A stretch of 64,000 bases of DNA from Tridacna crocea (lineage: Eukaryota > Mollusca > Bivalvia > Cardiida > Cardiidae): contig OX031059.1 in assembly GCA_943736015.1 (NCBI GenBank), positions 55,749,159 through 55,813,158 of the forward strand, written 5' to 3'. Numbering within the stretch: position 1 is the stretch's first letter; every line of letters begins with the position of its first letter. The notes under the pieces are model-generated. The model searched no databases and had not been told where the DNA came from. It worked only from the letters and a program-made list of their open reading frames with translations. Shown in pieces: positions 1 to 9,163 of this stretch. The translations under genes and the position numbers were made by a program.

Positions 1-221
1 TTTACTGCACAATCCCGACTTGTAAAGACCCTGAGAAAGAAGCCGTAAGAAAACATTGTTTGAAAAGGAGAAAATGCTGATAAACAACATTTTCTCCTTT
101 TAAAACAATGTTTTCCACCCTTTCCAGATTAATTTTCAATTTTTGAGTCACCCTAATTTTGTTGTCTGCAAATGTTTTCAATTTGGGCCAATAAATATTT
201 TGCTGTTTGGTAAAGAGTTAA
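1..221. mobile_element. TTAA hairpin MITE, cut by window edge
   Basis: Begins at TTTACTGCACAATCCC (left TTAA outside the window) and ends GGTAAAGAGTTAA; core diverged. Confidence 0.75.
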
Positions 222-263
222 GATGCTCTCTAAACTGTAGGTTACCTGGGCCAACCACACATC

Positions 264-338
264 GATAGGTGAGTGCAACACTATTCTAAGTGCCTGTACA
301 TTGTACAGGCACTTGGAATAGTGTTGCACTCACCTATC
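264..338. repeat. 75-bp foldback, family F1
   Basis: Nearly perfect palindrome with arms AGTGCAACACTATTCTAAGT and its complement, centred at TACATTGTA. A relative lies at 35470-35543 with the same arm pattern, so this is a small foldback repeat family. Confidence 0.75.
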
Positions 339-724
339 AACATTTTGTAAACAACATTTGTTTTACCACACAGTCTAGAGTTTTAATGAACCTGAGGTGG
401 ACACCTTTCGAAAAAATCGAGGAAAAAGGAGTATTTTCTCCTTTTTCCACAACATTTTCAGTCCTATCAAAGACAAGTTCCCTCTTTTGAGTCTCATCTA
501 AATGTCGTCTGCAGATGCGTTAAATTTGGATAAATCCATACTTTTGTCATTTGATAAAGAGTTGTTTAACGTAAGCTAAATACAACTAAACTAACTTTTA
601 TCTATTTCTCATTACTGCCTTGCAACCAAAGCAATACTTGTACCATGATGTCCTTACAGACTGACTCACTTGACCCACCCATCATGTGATTCAACTCAGA
701 ACCTCTTATGTCAGAGGCTAATGA

Positions 725-952
725 TTAACCCATAACCACACAATCCCTACTTTTGACGCCCCTGAGAAAGAAGCCTTTGGAAAACATTGTGGGAAAAGGA
801 GAAAATGCTGGTAACCAGCATTTTCTCCTTTTCCCAGAATGTTTTCTACCCTTCACAAACAAATTTCCAATTTTCAGTCACTTTTATTTTGTTGTCTGCA
901 AATGCTTTTAATTTGGACCAGTCTAAAATATTATTGTTTGGTAATGGGTTAA
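725..952. mobile_element. TTAA hairpin MITE, subfamily A
   Basis: Complete: TTAACCCATAACCACACAAT to GGTAATGGGTTAA, core GCTGGTAACCAGC, right half TTGTTGTCTGCAAATGC. Confidence 0.85.
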
Positions 953-1203
953 CACAAACACTATTGTCTTCCACTACAGATGTTAACTTCTCCAACCACA
1001 TCTGCAACAGATGGCATGACAATTTGACAAAGTAGCTAAAATAACATTCACCTCTTGTCAGAAACTGCTGAGTACTGTAGGTACTCATATTGATGGGTCT
1101 ACATTTGTAATTACAGACCATGAATGTATTACACATCAGAAAGCTGTCAAAAGCTCTGTTTGGCTGAAAGAAACAATATGCTACCTACTGCAGCTTACAG
1201 TAT

Positions 1204-1596
1204 TTAACCCATTACCACACAATCCCTACTTTTGACGACCCTGAGAAAGAAGCCTTTAGAAAACATTGTGGGAAAAGGAGAAAATGCTGGTAACCAGCAT
1301 TTTCTCCTTTTCCCACAATGTTTTCTATCCTTCACAAAACAAATTTCAAATTTTCAGTCACTCTTATTTTGTCGTCTGCAAATGCTTTCGATTTAGACAA
1401 GCCTAAAATATTGTCATTTGGTTTGGTGTTGCAGCAGGCTACTTTTGACATTGGTTACCAGCATTTTCTCCTTTTCCCACAATGTTTTCTATCCTTCACA
1501 AAACAAATTTCAAATTTTCAGTCACTCTTATTTTGTCTTCTGCAAATGCTTTCGATTTAGACAAGCCTAAAATATTGTTGTTTGGTAATGAGTTAA
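1204..1596. mobile_element. TTAA hairpin MITE with duplicated right half
   Basis: The right half from GGTAACCAGC to the GGT..GT end is followed by a second copy (about 1455-1596), joined by AGCAGGCTACTTTTGACAT. The same GGCTACTTTTGACATC words recur after the final TTAA, so a local tandem duplication of about 160 bp included flanking DNA. Confidence 0.75.
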
Positions 1597-1715
1597 GTCT
1601 TGCATCAGGCTACTTTTGACATCAGTACACAGCCAATAGGAATTTACTGGCAATGAGTAATTTCTAGAATATTTTGTTCAGGAGGGTGAATGACCACAAG
1701 TATTTTCTTTGTTGT

Positions 1716-2050
1716 TCAACCATCATCATCATCATCATCATCAGATGAATCAGAATATGGCAAATTCAATAAATTATCATTCTCTTTACAGTTCATGGAA
1801 GTCAATTTTTCACCATCTGACTTGTTTGATTTTCCAGTTATGATTTTCCCTCTGTTGTTAAATTCTAATGGTTGATTCTGATGACTGTCTGTAGACTCAT
1901 TTATGATTACAGGTATCCTGTTGTCTTGATATCCATATAAATGTTCATAGTAACCATCATTGTCCAACAGTGGGGTTGACAGGGGAGAAAACTCTAACTT
2001 ACTCTTCTTCGTAAGTTCTTGTTTATTCTCTGTACCAATAGTATCACAAC
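1716..2050 (-). CDS. Unnamed coiled-coil gene, last exon with acidic tail
   Basis: Acceptor TTGCAG joins the G left by exon 4. 111 further codons run to a TGA at 1716-1718. The tail is low complexity and finishes SDSSDDDDDDDG, coded by a run of GAT that appears on the plus strand as (ATC)n near 1721-1741. Slippage in this run could vary its length between individuals. Confidence 0.75.
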
Positions 2051-5000
2051 CTGCAATATGAAAATGGTAGAGTCTTTATGGAACGTCAGTCCCTATAGCC
2101 AAGAAAACTAGAATAGCAGCCTTTTGAAAACATTGTGGGAAAAGGAGAAAATGCTGGTAACCAGCATTTTCTCCTTTTCCCACAATGTTTTCTACCCTAT
2201 CATAGACAGAAATCATCTTTTCAGCAGGAGCTGAATTGTCGTCTGCAAATGCTTTTAATTTGGTCTAGTCCAAAAGTTCGTCGTTTGGAAAAGTAGGGAT
2301 TGTGTGGTAATGGGTTAAAGACAGTTTAGGTCAAAATCAAACTGCTGTTAATCTTGAAGCTGGCAAGCTTTTAGATATTGTAGCTAAAGGAAATATTTCT
2401 TACTAAAAGGTTAATACTGTTCCCATACAAGCATGACAACATAGTTATGACTTCTATTGATAGAATAAACATTAATTCATTTATTTCAATTGCACCAATT
2501 CTTTATTCACGCCAAAAACAAAATTACATTCATCAAAATTGAATACACTTGGAGATGAAAAAACTAGAATTTTTATCATTAAAAGTGATAAATACCCCTG
2601 GCTTATTTCATGTCACAGGGGTAATAACTCATTAATTCTTCATAGAATTTTCACGAAAGTTGCGTCTTGCACATCTACAACTCCTAATGAACACTTCTGC
2701 CAAGTTTAAAGTGAATCAGACAGAAACCGTAGGAGTTGTCCAGACAAGCATTTTTAAGTCAAATCAGGGGCAATAACTCAGTAATTCTTGATGGAATTTT
2801 CACAAAATTGGCATCTTGCACATGTACAACTCCAAATGGACACTTCTGCCAAGTATAAAGTGAATCAGACTGAAATTCTAGGAGGAGTTGTCCGGACAAG
2901 CATTTTAAATGTGAATCTGGGGCAATAATTCGTTAATTCTTCATAGAATTTTTAACGAAAATTGTGTCTTGCACATCTACAACTCCTAATGAACACTTCT
3001 GCCAAGTTTAAAGTGAATCAGACAGAAACTGTGGGAGGAGTTGTCCGGACAAGCATTTTCAAGTCAAATCAGGGGTAATAACTCAGTAATTCTTGATGGA
3101 ATTTTCACAAAATTTGCGTCTTGCACATCTACAGCTCCTAATGAACACTTCTGCCAAGTATCAAGTGAGTTGGACTGAAACTGTAGGAGGAGTTGTCCAG
3201 ACAAGATTTTGCAGACCGACCGACCGCCCGTCCGACCCACAGGCTGATTCCAGTATACCCCCCACAAACTTTGTTTGTGGGGGTATAAAAAATGTTTTAA
3301 ACCACATTGTAAATGAAAGAGTACAAAACGTATGAAAAGCAGACCATTTTGTCCAAAAGCTTTTTTTTTCCCCTTTTCCCATTATGTTTAAAAGAGCCAT
3401 TGTCTCCAAAGCCATAAAGAACAGTGGAATACCCAGTATATACTTAACTCTTTACCACACAATCCCGACTTTTAATGACCCAGAGAAAGAAAGCTTTTGA
3501 AAACATTGTGGGAAAAGGAGAAAATGCTGGTAACCAGCATTTTCTCCTTTTCCCACAATGTTTTCTACCCTTTCCAAATCATCTTTCAATTTTTGATACA
3601 CATTTATTTTGTCATCTGCAAATGCTTTCAATTTAGACAAGTCCAAAATTTTGTCGTCTGGTAAATAGTTAACTGTCCATAAAAAAAATAGCAAGTAAAG
3701 TAAAAGATAAGGCTAATAATGTAACATTCTATCAAGACCTACCTTTGCCATTATCTAGGTTCAGCTTGTGTTTTCTACTGTACCCTCTCTCTGTCCATGG
3801 GATTTCTTCCATCTTGGGCTCAAGTTCCCTTAATTTTCTGATATAGGCCTTGTACTCCTTTGTGAGATTCTCTATTTTAGAGGAGAATTCTTTGATCTGA
3901 CGGTCTGGGTAACACGTTACTTGGGATTGCTGTCAAAAGAACGTATTACTAGTTTTCAGTTCAAAGTTCACCTACAACTCTACCAAACCTTCGGACCTAA
4001 CAAACAATTTTTTTTATTTTTTTTTCATATCCTGTGTCAGTAATCACTAACCATTCTTAACCCTTTACAAAACAACCCCTGCTTTTTACTACCCTGAGAT
4101 GGAAGCCTTTTGAAAACATGGTGGGAAAAGAAGAAATTGCTGATAACCAGCATTTTTTCCTTTTCCCACAATGTTTTCTACCCTGTTGGAAACAACATTT
4201 AGTTTGAAGTTATACATTTATTTTGTTATCTGCAAGTGCTTTCAATTTGGACCAGTCTAAAATTTTGTTGTTTGGTAAAGAGTTAAAGGCTTTACCACAC
4301 AACAAATTTTTGGACTTGTTCAGATTCAAAGCATTTTGAAAATGACTGTTTAACTCTTTATCAAACGACATAATTTTAGACAAGTCCAAATTGGAAGCAT
4401 CTGCAGATGATGAAATTAATGGTGTCTAAAGAATTTGAATTTGTTTTAGGAAGGGAAGAAAACATTGTGTGAAAAAGAGAAAATGCTGGTTACCATAATG
4501 GTAATGGGTTAATGCATCTCTGTGATCCATGTTACCAAGAATGTTGTCATATAATTATGGATCCTAAATGACCACTTCTTTTGATAACTGACTTATCATG
4601 TGAAAAACTAGTCCTTGGAAGGTAAAATTGACCAATAGTGAAAAGATTTGGCCTAGGTCAGCCTGTGCAAACTGCGCAGGTTGACCTGGGTTGTTATTTC
4701 TCACAGATGAATTAAGTTCCCTTTTCACAGAACATGGTTAATATATGATTTGTTTGACTATTACATCAATATAGACCTCTTCAACTGAATACTTACTTTC
4801 AGGTAAAAATCAATATCTTTCTTTATACTTGGGATCCATTTCCTAATCTCAGATGCCGAGTTCAGGGATCCCTGAAATCAGAAGCAGACAGCCAGTCAAT
4901 CAGCTGATAAAAATTTCAAATTCAGACCATCTATCACTGTCAAAACAATAAGCAAATATGAACTGGAAAGAACACACTATTCTTTTCTTGGGGGTGGGGG

Positions 5001-7005
5001 TGGGGGAATTGTTGCACCCAAGAAACATATTTACAAAAGGGTAGTTTAAACATATTTATTTTACAATGATTGAGAAATAATTTCTGACAACTTATACTAA
5101 TCTCTCTCGATTCTGCTTCCTGGGAACTACACCAGTACTTGCACCGAATGTTAAAATGAGGAAATGGCTTCTTATTGACAGTAGTACCCCCTCCTCAGTG
5201 AAAAAAAGTAGTGACTGACTGCATATGGAGACTCAAAGCTTGTTCAATATCTTGTATGGTGACTGCGTTTCTTTTTCGTCCTAGTATATAACATCATAAC
5301 ATGTTGTAAGCCGTTTTGTGAACAGTTTTCATTGGCTACTTAGTTCATTATATCAGCAGTACCAACTATTGTGTTGTTTGTGAGCTTTGAAATGTCAATG
5401 TGAAAAGTCCAGATTACCATTTTAACAACCAATCTAAAGAACATAATTAGTCCTATTTCAAAAAGTTACTGGTAAATTAGAAAGTACCGGTATTAACATA
5501 AATTCTGATTGGCTAGACGAAATGCTTTTGGAAAACGTGTTAATTTCAAAGTAAGAAAATTCTTGGGAATAAGACTATTAATATTCTTTGAAGAATGGTT
5601 GATGACATACCGGTACATCTACGTTATTATGGTTATTAATATCAATAATGATAATAAGAACTCATATTAAGTCATAGTAGCTTTCTCACTCCTGTAACCT
5701 GTATCTACTGTTGATGGTAGAAAGTAGACCTTGAATGAAATGTCTGTATAAACACAATATCATAAATACTAACCAATCCTGGACGTGGTGGATTTTTCTG
5801 AGCTTTTTCTGAAAGACAAATAGATACATTTCACAAATACATAAAATTTAGTTAAATAAATATGAAAAGACTAACTTGGTCCTTTATGGTACGGCAGTAC
5901 ATAATTTCGCCAAATATTTAAAACAAGACAGAGAAGTCAGGTGTATCAATTTCCAACACTGTGATAAACTGTTGCATGTCAAGTCACAATAAATGTTGCT
6001 ATCAAATCTAAAGTCATGTATTTCAGAAAAAAATATCTAGGTCAAGCTGCCATGTTGACTGAGGGTATGCCGATGGTAGTCCACTATAGTACCGTGGTAC
6101 TATCAAAAATCAACTCCTGTAATTTGGAAAATTGTCAAAAATGAATTACCCGTTTTATGTAGAGTAGAGCCCTAGGGGGTAAAAATTTTCAAACAATGGA
6201 GGAAAACTGTCCTTTATTATTGCAATTTGTGAATATTGAATGTAACCTATCATTAACGAAGATACATGTACATCTGTTATTTATAACCGATGTGATTCAA
6301 AAGCACTTCTCTTTTGATTTGACAGTGGTTAGGTGACGATATGTACGCAAATTAGGTATTTTTCTGATTACTGTGGTATCATAGATGATGCAATACCAGC
6401 GATGACGACTATAACTTATAGTCGTCCTAGCTGGTATTGTGTCATCTTACCTTCAGTCTGAAGGTGTCTGCTCTGATGCTATTTTTGTGACTGGTCTTCG
6501 CATTCGAATGCGTCATCTTTGATACTGCGGTAATCCGAAAAATACCTTATTGCATGCATGTTACCACCTAACATTCTGAACAGTTTTTGATTATTGTATT
6601 TATTTCAGCAGTTGATTAACCATTGAAATTAATTTAATTTCAATGGTTAATCAACTGCTGAAACAAATAAATACAATAATCAAAAACTGTCCAGAATTTC
6701 GATTGTGTGTGTGGGTGGGGGGGGGGGGGGTGGGCGGGGCTCGGGGGGGATAAGAACAAAAATGAGGGGGGGAACGTCTTGGGGGGGGGGGAAACGTCTT
6801 GGGGGCGAGAGGATAAGGGGAGGAATTGGCCACTTTCACCACTTGGGGTCGAAACGACCCTGAACCTGTGGCACAATACTCATGTAAGATCGAAATGGAT
6901 ACAACAGCTAGATTTTGAAAGATTTAGATATTTCTCACCTTCATCTAGTTGCTGAAGCCACAATCTATTCAATCTTCCAGCATGTTTTTCTTCATTTCTT
7001 GCCAT
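1716..7005 (-). CDS. Conserved coiled-coil protein, 232 aa, five exons (not named)
   Basis: Complete gene model, coding exons 7005-6939, 5808-5774, 4871-4797, 3929-3743 and 2050-1716 (minus strand); every junction is GT/AG and the reading frame is kept throughout. The product starts MARNEEKHAGRLNRLW. Next comes a short proline/lysine linker (KNPPRPG), a segment with RKWIPSIKKDIDFYL, and a charged helical stretch (QIKEFSSKIENL...RELEPK) of coiled-coil character ending near PWTERGYSRKHK. A low-complexity C-terminal third ends in SSDDDDDDDG. The MARNxEK start recalls the ISY1 splicing factor, but the rest does not match what I remember of ISY1, so I do not assign it. There is no signal peptide or membrane segment, so a cytosolic or nuclear location is inferred. 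It is transcribed divergently from GTF2F1, and hairpin MITEs lie in its last intron. Confident as a gene; function unknown. Confidence 0.82.
2113..2318. mobile_element. TTAA hairpin MITE, chimeric right end
   Basis: Left end missing. After GTCGTTTGG it runs into AAAAGTAGGGATTGTGTGGT, an end normally found on the other arm, suggesting recombination between copies. Confidence 0.65.
2560..3290. repeat. Tandem array, about 150-bp unit, with terminal hairpin
   Basis: AACACTTCTGCCAAG (or GGACACTTCTGCCAAG) recurs at about 2690, 2838, 2990 and 3143 with shared GGGCAATAACTC and TTGCACATCTACAA words: about four units. It ends in GACCGACCG.. and a CCCCACAAACTTTGTTTGTGGGG hairpin at 3257-3284. This matches a repeat type common in bivalves. 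Confidence 0.75.
3444..3672. mobile_element. TTAA hairpin MITE, subfamily A
   Basis: Complete, perfect central hairpin; ends 70 bp from the unnamed gene's exon 4. Confidence 0.85.
3743..3929 (-). CDS. Unnamed coiled-coil gene, exon 4 (coiled coil)
   Basis: Acceptor TGACAG, donor GTAGGT, 62 codons plus one base. Encodes the charged helical part (QIKEFSSKIENLTKEYKAY...) and the PWTERGYSRKHK motif. Confidence 0.8.
4057..4286. mobile_element. TTAA hairpin MITE, subfamily A
   Basis: Complete with TTAACCCTTTAC / GGTAAAGAGTTAA ends; arms of the hairpin have several mismatches. Confidence 0.8.
4350..4512. mobile_element. TTAA hairpin MITE with internal deletion
   Basis: Deleted from the hairpin centre to the last dozen bases: GCTGGTTACCATAATGGTAATGGGTTAA. 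Deletions starting at the palindrome tip recur in this family. Confidence 0.75.
4637..4735. repeat. Inverted-repeat fragment (CAGCCTG..CAGGTTGA type)
   Basis: GGTCAGCCTGTGCAAACTGCGCAGGTTGACC hairpin flanked by weaker complementary arms; related hairpins at 12885-12955, 20240-20300, 33195-33250 and 51055-51125. Confidence 0.5.
4797..4871 (-). CDS. Unnamed coiled-coil gene, exon 3
   Basis: 25 codons, phase 0 at both ends, acceptor TTTCAG and donor GTAAGT. Encodes GSLNSASEIRKWIPSIKKD and on to DFYLK. Confidence 0.78.
5055..5150 (-). mobile_element. SINE family 1, 3' fragment
   Basis: Complement of the family 1 body: TAATCTCTCTCGATTCTGCT, TACACCAGTACTTGC. Lacks the tRNA head. Confidence 0.72.
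5455..5610. repeat. Old TATTCACC-type MITE remnant
   Basis: CTGATTGGCTAGACGAAATG and TTCTTGGGAATAAGACTATT words in the order of the intact copies; ends eroded. Confidence 0.5.
5774..5808 (-). CDS. Unnamed coiled-coil gene, exon 2 (35 bp)
   Basis: Micro-exon between acceptor TTTCAG and donor GTTAGT. It encodes KAQKNPPRPGL and its length (2 + 33) corrects the phase between exons 1 and 3, which is the main argument that it is real. Confidence 0.72.
6329..6573. repeat. MITE-like inverted repeat, about 245 bp
   Basis: Outer arms GTTAGGTGACGATATG / CATGCATGTTACCACCTAAC, then AGGTATTTTTC / GAAAAATACCT, and an inner hairpin around GACGACTATAACTTATAGTC. The arms pair imperfectly over most of the length. 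Single copy in this window. Confidence 0.6.
6574..6696. repeat. Near-perfect foldback, about 120 bp
   Basis: Arms CAGTTTTTGATTATTGTATT and complement; palindromic across AATTAATTTAATT at the centre. It abuts the inverted repeat at 6329-6573 and precedes the G-rich tract. Confidence 0.75.
6713..6800. repeat. G-rich simple sequence
   Basis: GTGTGTG then several runs of 6-12 G on the plus strand, the longest G-rich stretch of the window and G-quadruplex capable. It lies in the transcribed or promoter side of the unnamed gene (its intron 1). Confidence 0.7.
6939..7005 (-). CDS. Unnamed coiled-coil gene, exon 1
   Basis: The first Met of the open frame encodes MARNEEKHAGRLNRLW and ends LDE plus one base before the donor GTGAGA. 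The 67-bp exon (22 codons + 1) joins exon 2 in frame. Confidence 0.8.
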
Positions 7006-9148
7006 TATCCGGATGGCTTTTATCCGGATCACACTGCCTGTTTACTATCAGTAAGCCGCCAATGCGAATTCTTTGTATATGAGTTTTTAGTACCATCTAT
7101 ACGATATCTAGAGTATGCTTACACAAATATAACGGAAACTAAAACGGAGGATTTTTTTTAAAAGAATGTGAAAGTTTATATATGAGGCTTCCTGATTATG
7201 AGCTGCATTTGTGAATGTAAGGCTAACACTTATTTCCTTATGGAATAAACAAAACACTGGAACGAGTTTGAAATAACCGCACAAAACCGATAAACATGGC
7301 CGAATTTATCAAATAACCAAATTTTGCAGTTTTCTTTAATAATAAGGGTTCATATGACCGCTACAGATTTGCACAGCATCAGCTGACAAAAAATGGGTCG
7401 TCTTTATTTCCTCTGCTAAGCTTATCCAGGCTTGACACCTGTGCGGAACTTTCAACTGATTTTGTCTTGATTGTTTCTGTACCCAGTGGCGACCAGTCAA
7501 AAAGTAACATAGCCTATGGGGACAGTTATCTGTATTACAGGAGAAAAAGAACAGCTATTCTCACTGACAAATACTTTAGGGGTAGATGGTAGTCTCTCTT
7601 TGTTTTTGTAACATTTGTGAACCGCTAAAATTCAAAAACCGTGGAATTACGTTTAGTCAACAATGGTATTGCCTACTTCATTTAATCTGATCCTGGTTAT
7701 ATGCCGAATATGTAAAGATGTAGGCACATATCATCCTCGGATACCCCGGGGTCTCCCTATTTGCTACGCTACATCGACGTAGCGTAGCAAATAGGGAGAC
7801 CCCGGGGTATCCGAGGATGGGCACATATTAAACAGAACTCCAACTATCATTCGGGGATATATATGTATAGGCCTACTGTATTCACGGGAATGCACTATGC
7901 ACAAAGGTAAACAATTTAATTCGCGCGTACTCAGTACAGTACGAAATATCTTCGTGACCATTCAGGGCATCTGCCAAAGGCCTGGGTAATGCAGAGGGCA
8001 GGAAAAAAGAAGAGAATTTAAAGTTAAATTTAGATAATGACATGGGTCTGGATGGGTGAATAATACATCAGTCTTTCCGCGAAAAAGTTCACTGGCTGAA
8101 AAAAATAAATGAGACAAAAATAATGCATGCTAGTTCGTCCTTACAGTTAAACTAGAATTTTTATTTAACAACAATGGTCTTTTTTTTTTTTTCTTTTGCG
8201 AAAACATGGATGGAACCAACATAACCTTGGAGTGGATGACAGTGAGGGAGTTATTGGCGTTATGGTTTTTGTTTCCCTTCGATCAGGAATCATTGATCCG
8301 GGCCTCACATCTCACATTTGCTCGTTTTGAAAGATTATTAATTAAGATACTAAATGTGAGTTTGATTTGCTCAAAAGGGTTTGCATCCCAATGAAAATTA
8401 ACTTTGGCCGTTGGACATCGCTCTTTATTCTTGGGTGTGTGTGTGGGGCGGGGGGAGGGGGAAATCACTCTTTTACAATTTCAACTTTCAAGAAATATGA
8501 GTTTTTTCCCTTTGACCATAAAAATTCCCCCCCCCCACCACCGTAACAAAATTTTGGAGTCGTCTAAAATGAAGGCATGTGCTGACGACAGCTCAGATGA
8601 TGGAATTTGTCTTTGCAAGAGTAGAAAACACTGTGAGAAAAGGATACCAGTATTTTTTTTTTTAACCACAGCGTTTTCAAAAACCCTTCCTCAGGGTAGT
8701 TAAAAGTCGTATTAGGTGTGTGTTAAGAAATTATAGAAAGAATCCAGATGATTAGATTTGAAAAACATAGATTAAGGTCTTAAAATAAATTTGGGTTTAA
8801 GGTTGTTTGGTTTTGAAATAAAATTAACCCATTTAATAATTTCTGCGACACAAATTAGATCTACATCTAATCGGAGAATATATAGGGTACTGATATTTAG
8901 CTGTCGATTTCAGCTTTTCTTACACACAGTGGAATCTGCCAAGTGGATCTAACCGAATCTTTGCAATATTATTCTCAATGATTATACGTTCCGTCCTTTT
9001 TTTTAAAAGGCCAGGTGTTTCACAAGGGTAGATTATTCCGGTAATTTTATGTAGCCCGGTGTTTCGCATGTTTGGTGACAGACTTAGTTGAGAAAGACTC
9101 CACTCTTTATTTCTCGAAAACATGCTCAAAAATCAAATAAAACAAAAC
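7006..9148. other. Divergent intergenic region, unnamed gene / GTF2F1
   Basis: Between the two start codons. It contains the 88-bp foldback at 7732-7819, a GT/GGGG-rich tract near 8435-8460 and a degenerate hairpin MITE at about 8545-8710. It should hold both promoters; no TATA box or CpG-rich core could be assigned. Confidence 0.4.
7732..7819. mobile_element. 88-bp foldback with 9-bp target duplication
   Basis: Arms CATCCTCGGATACCCCGGGG and complement, essentially perfect. Flanked by the direct repeat GGCACATAT at 7723-7731 and 7820-7828. A 9-bp duplication is that of Mutator-like insertions, so this is probably a minimal foldback member. Confidence 0.72.
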
Positions 9149-9163
9149 ATGTCATCAGCACAG
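9149..9163 (+). CDS. GTF2F1: Candidate GTF2F1 start exon (MSSAQ)
   Basis: ATG TCA TCA GCA CAG followed by the donor GTAATA. The first firm exon (11600) opens at phase 0 with TTG and no ATG, so a separate start exon ending at phase 0 is required. This one fits and gives MSSAQ before LSSGSSAQ, much like the short serine-rich start of other RAP74 proteins. Such a short match could be chance. Confidence 0.45.

Noticed and set aside
1690-1875. Plus-strand frame with a serine run
   Set aside because: It is the complement of the GAT repeat coding the acidic tail of the unnamed minus-strand gene.
8206-8394. Open frame MDGTNITLEW... with a GTGAGT donor as GTF2F1 first exon
   Set aside because: Phase would fit, but the hydrophobic sequence has no likeness to RAP74 N-termini, and 9149-9163 fits better.
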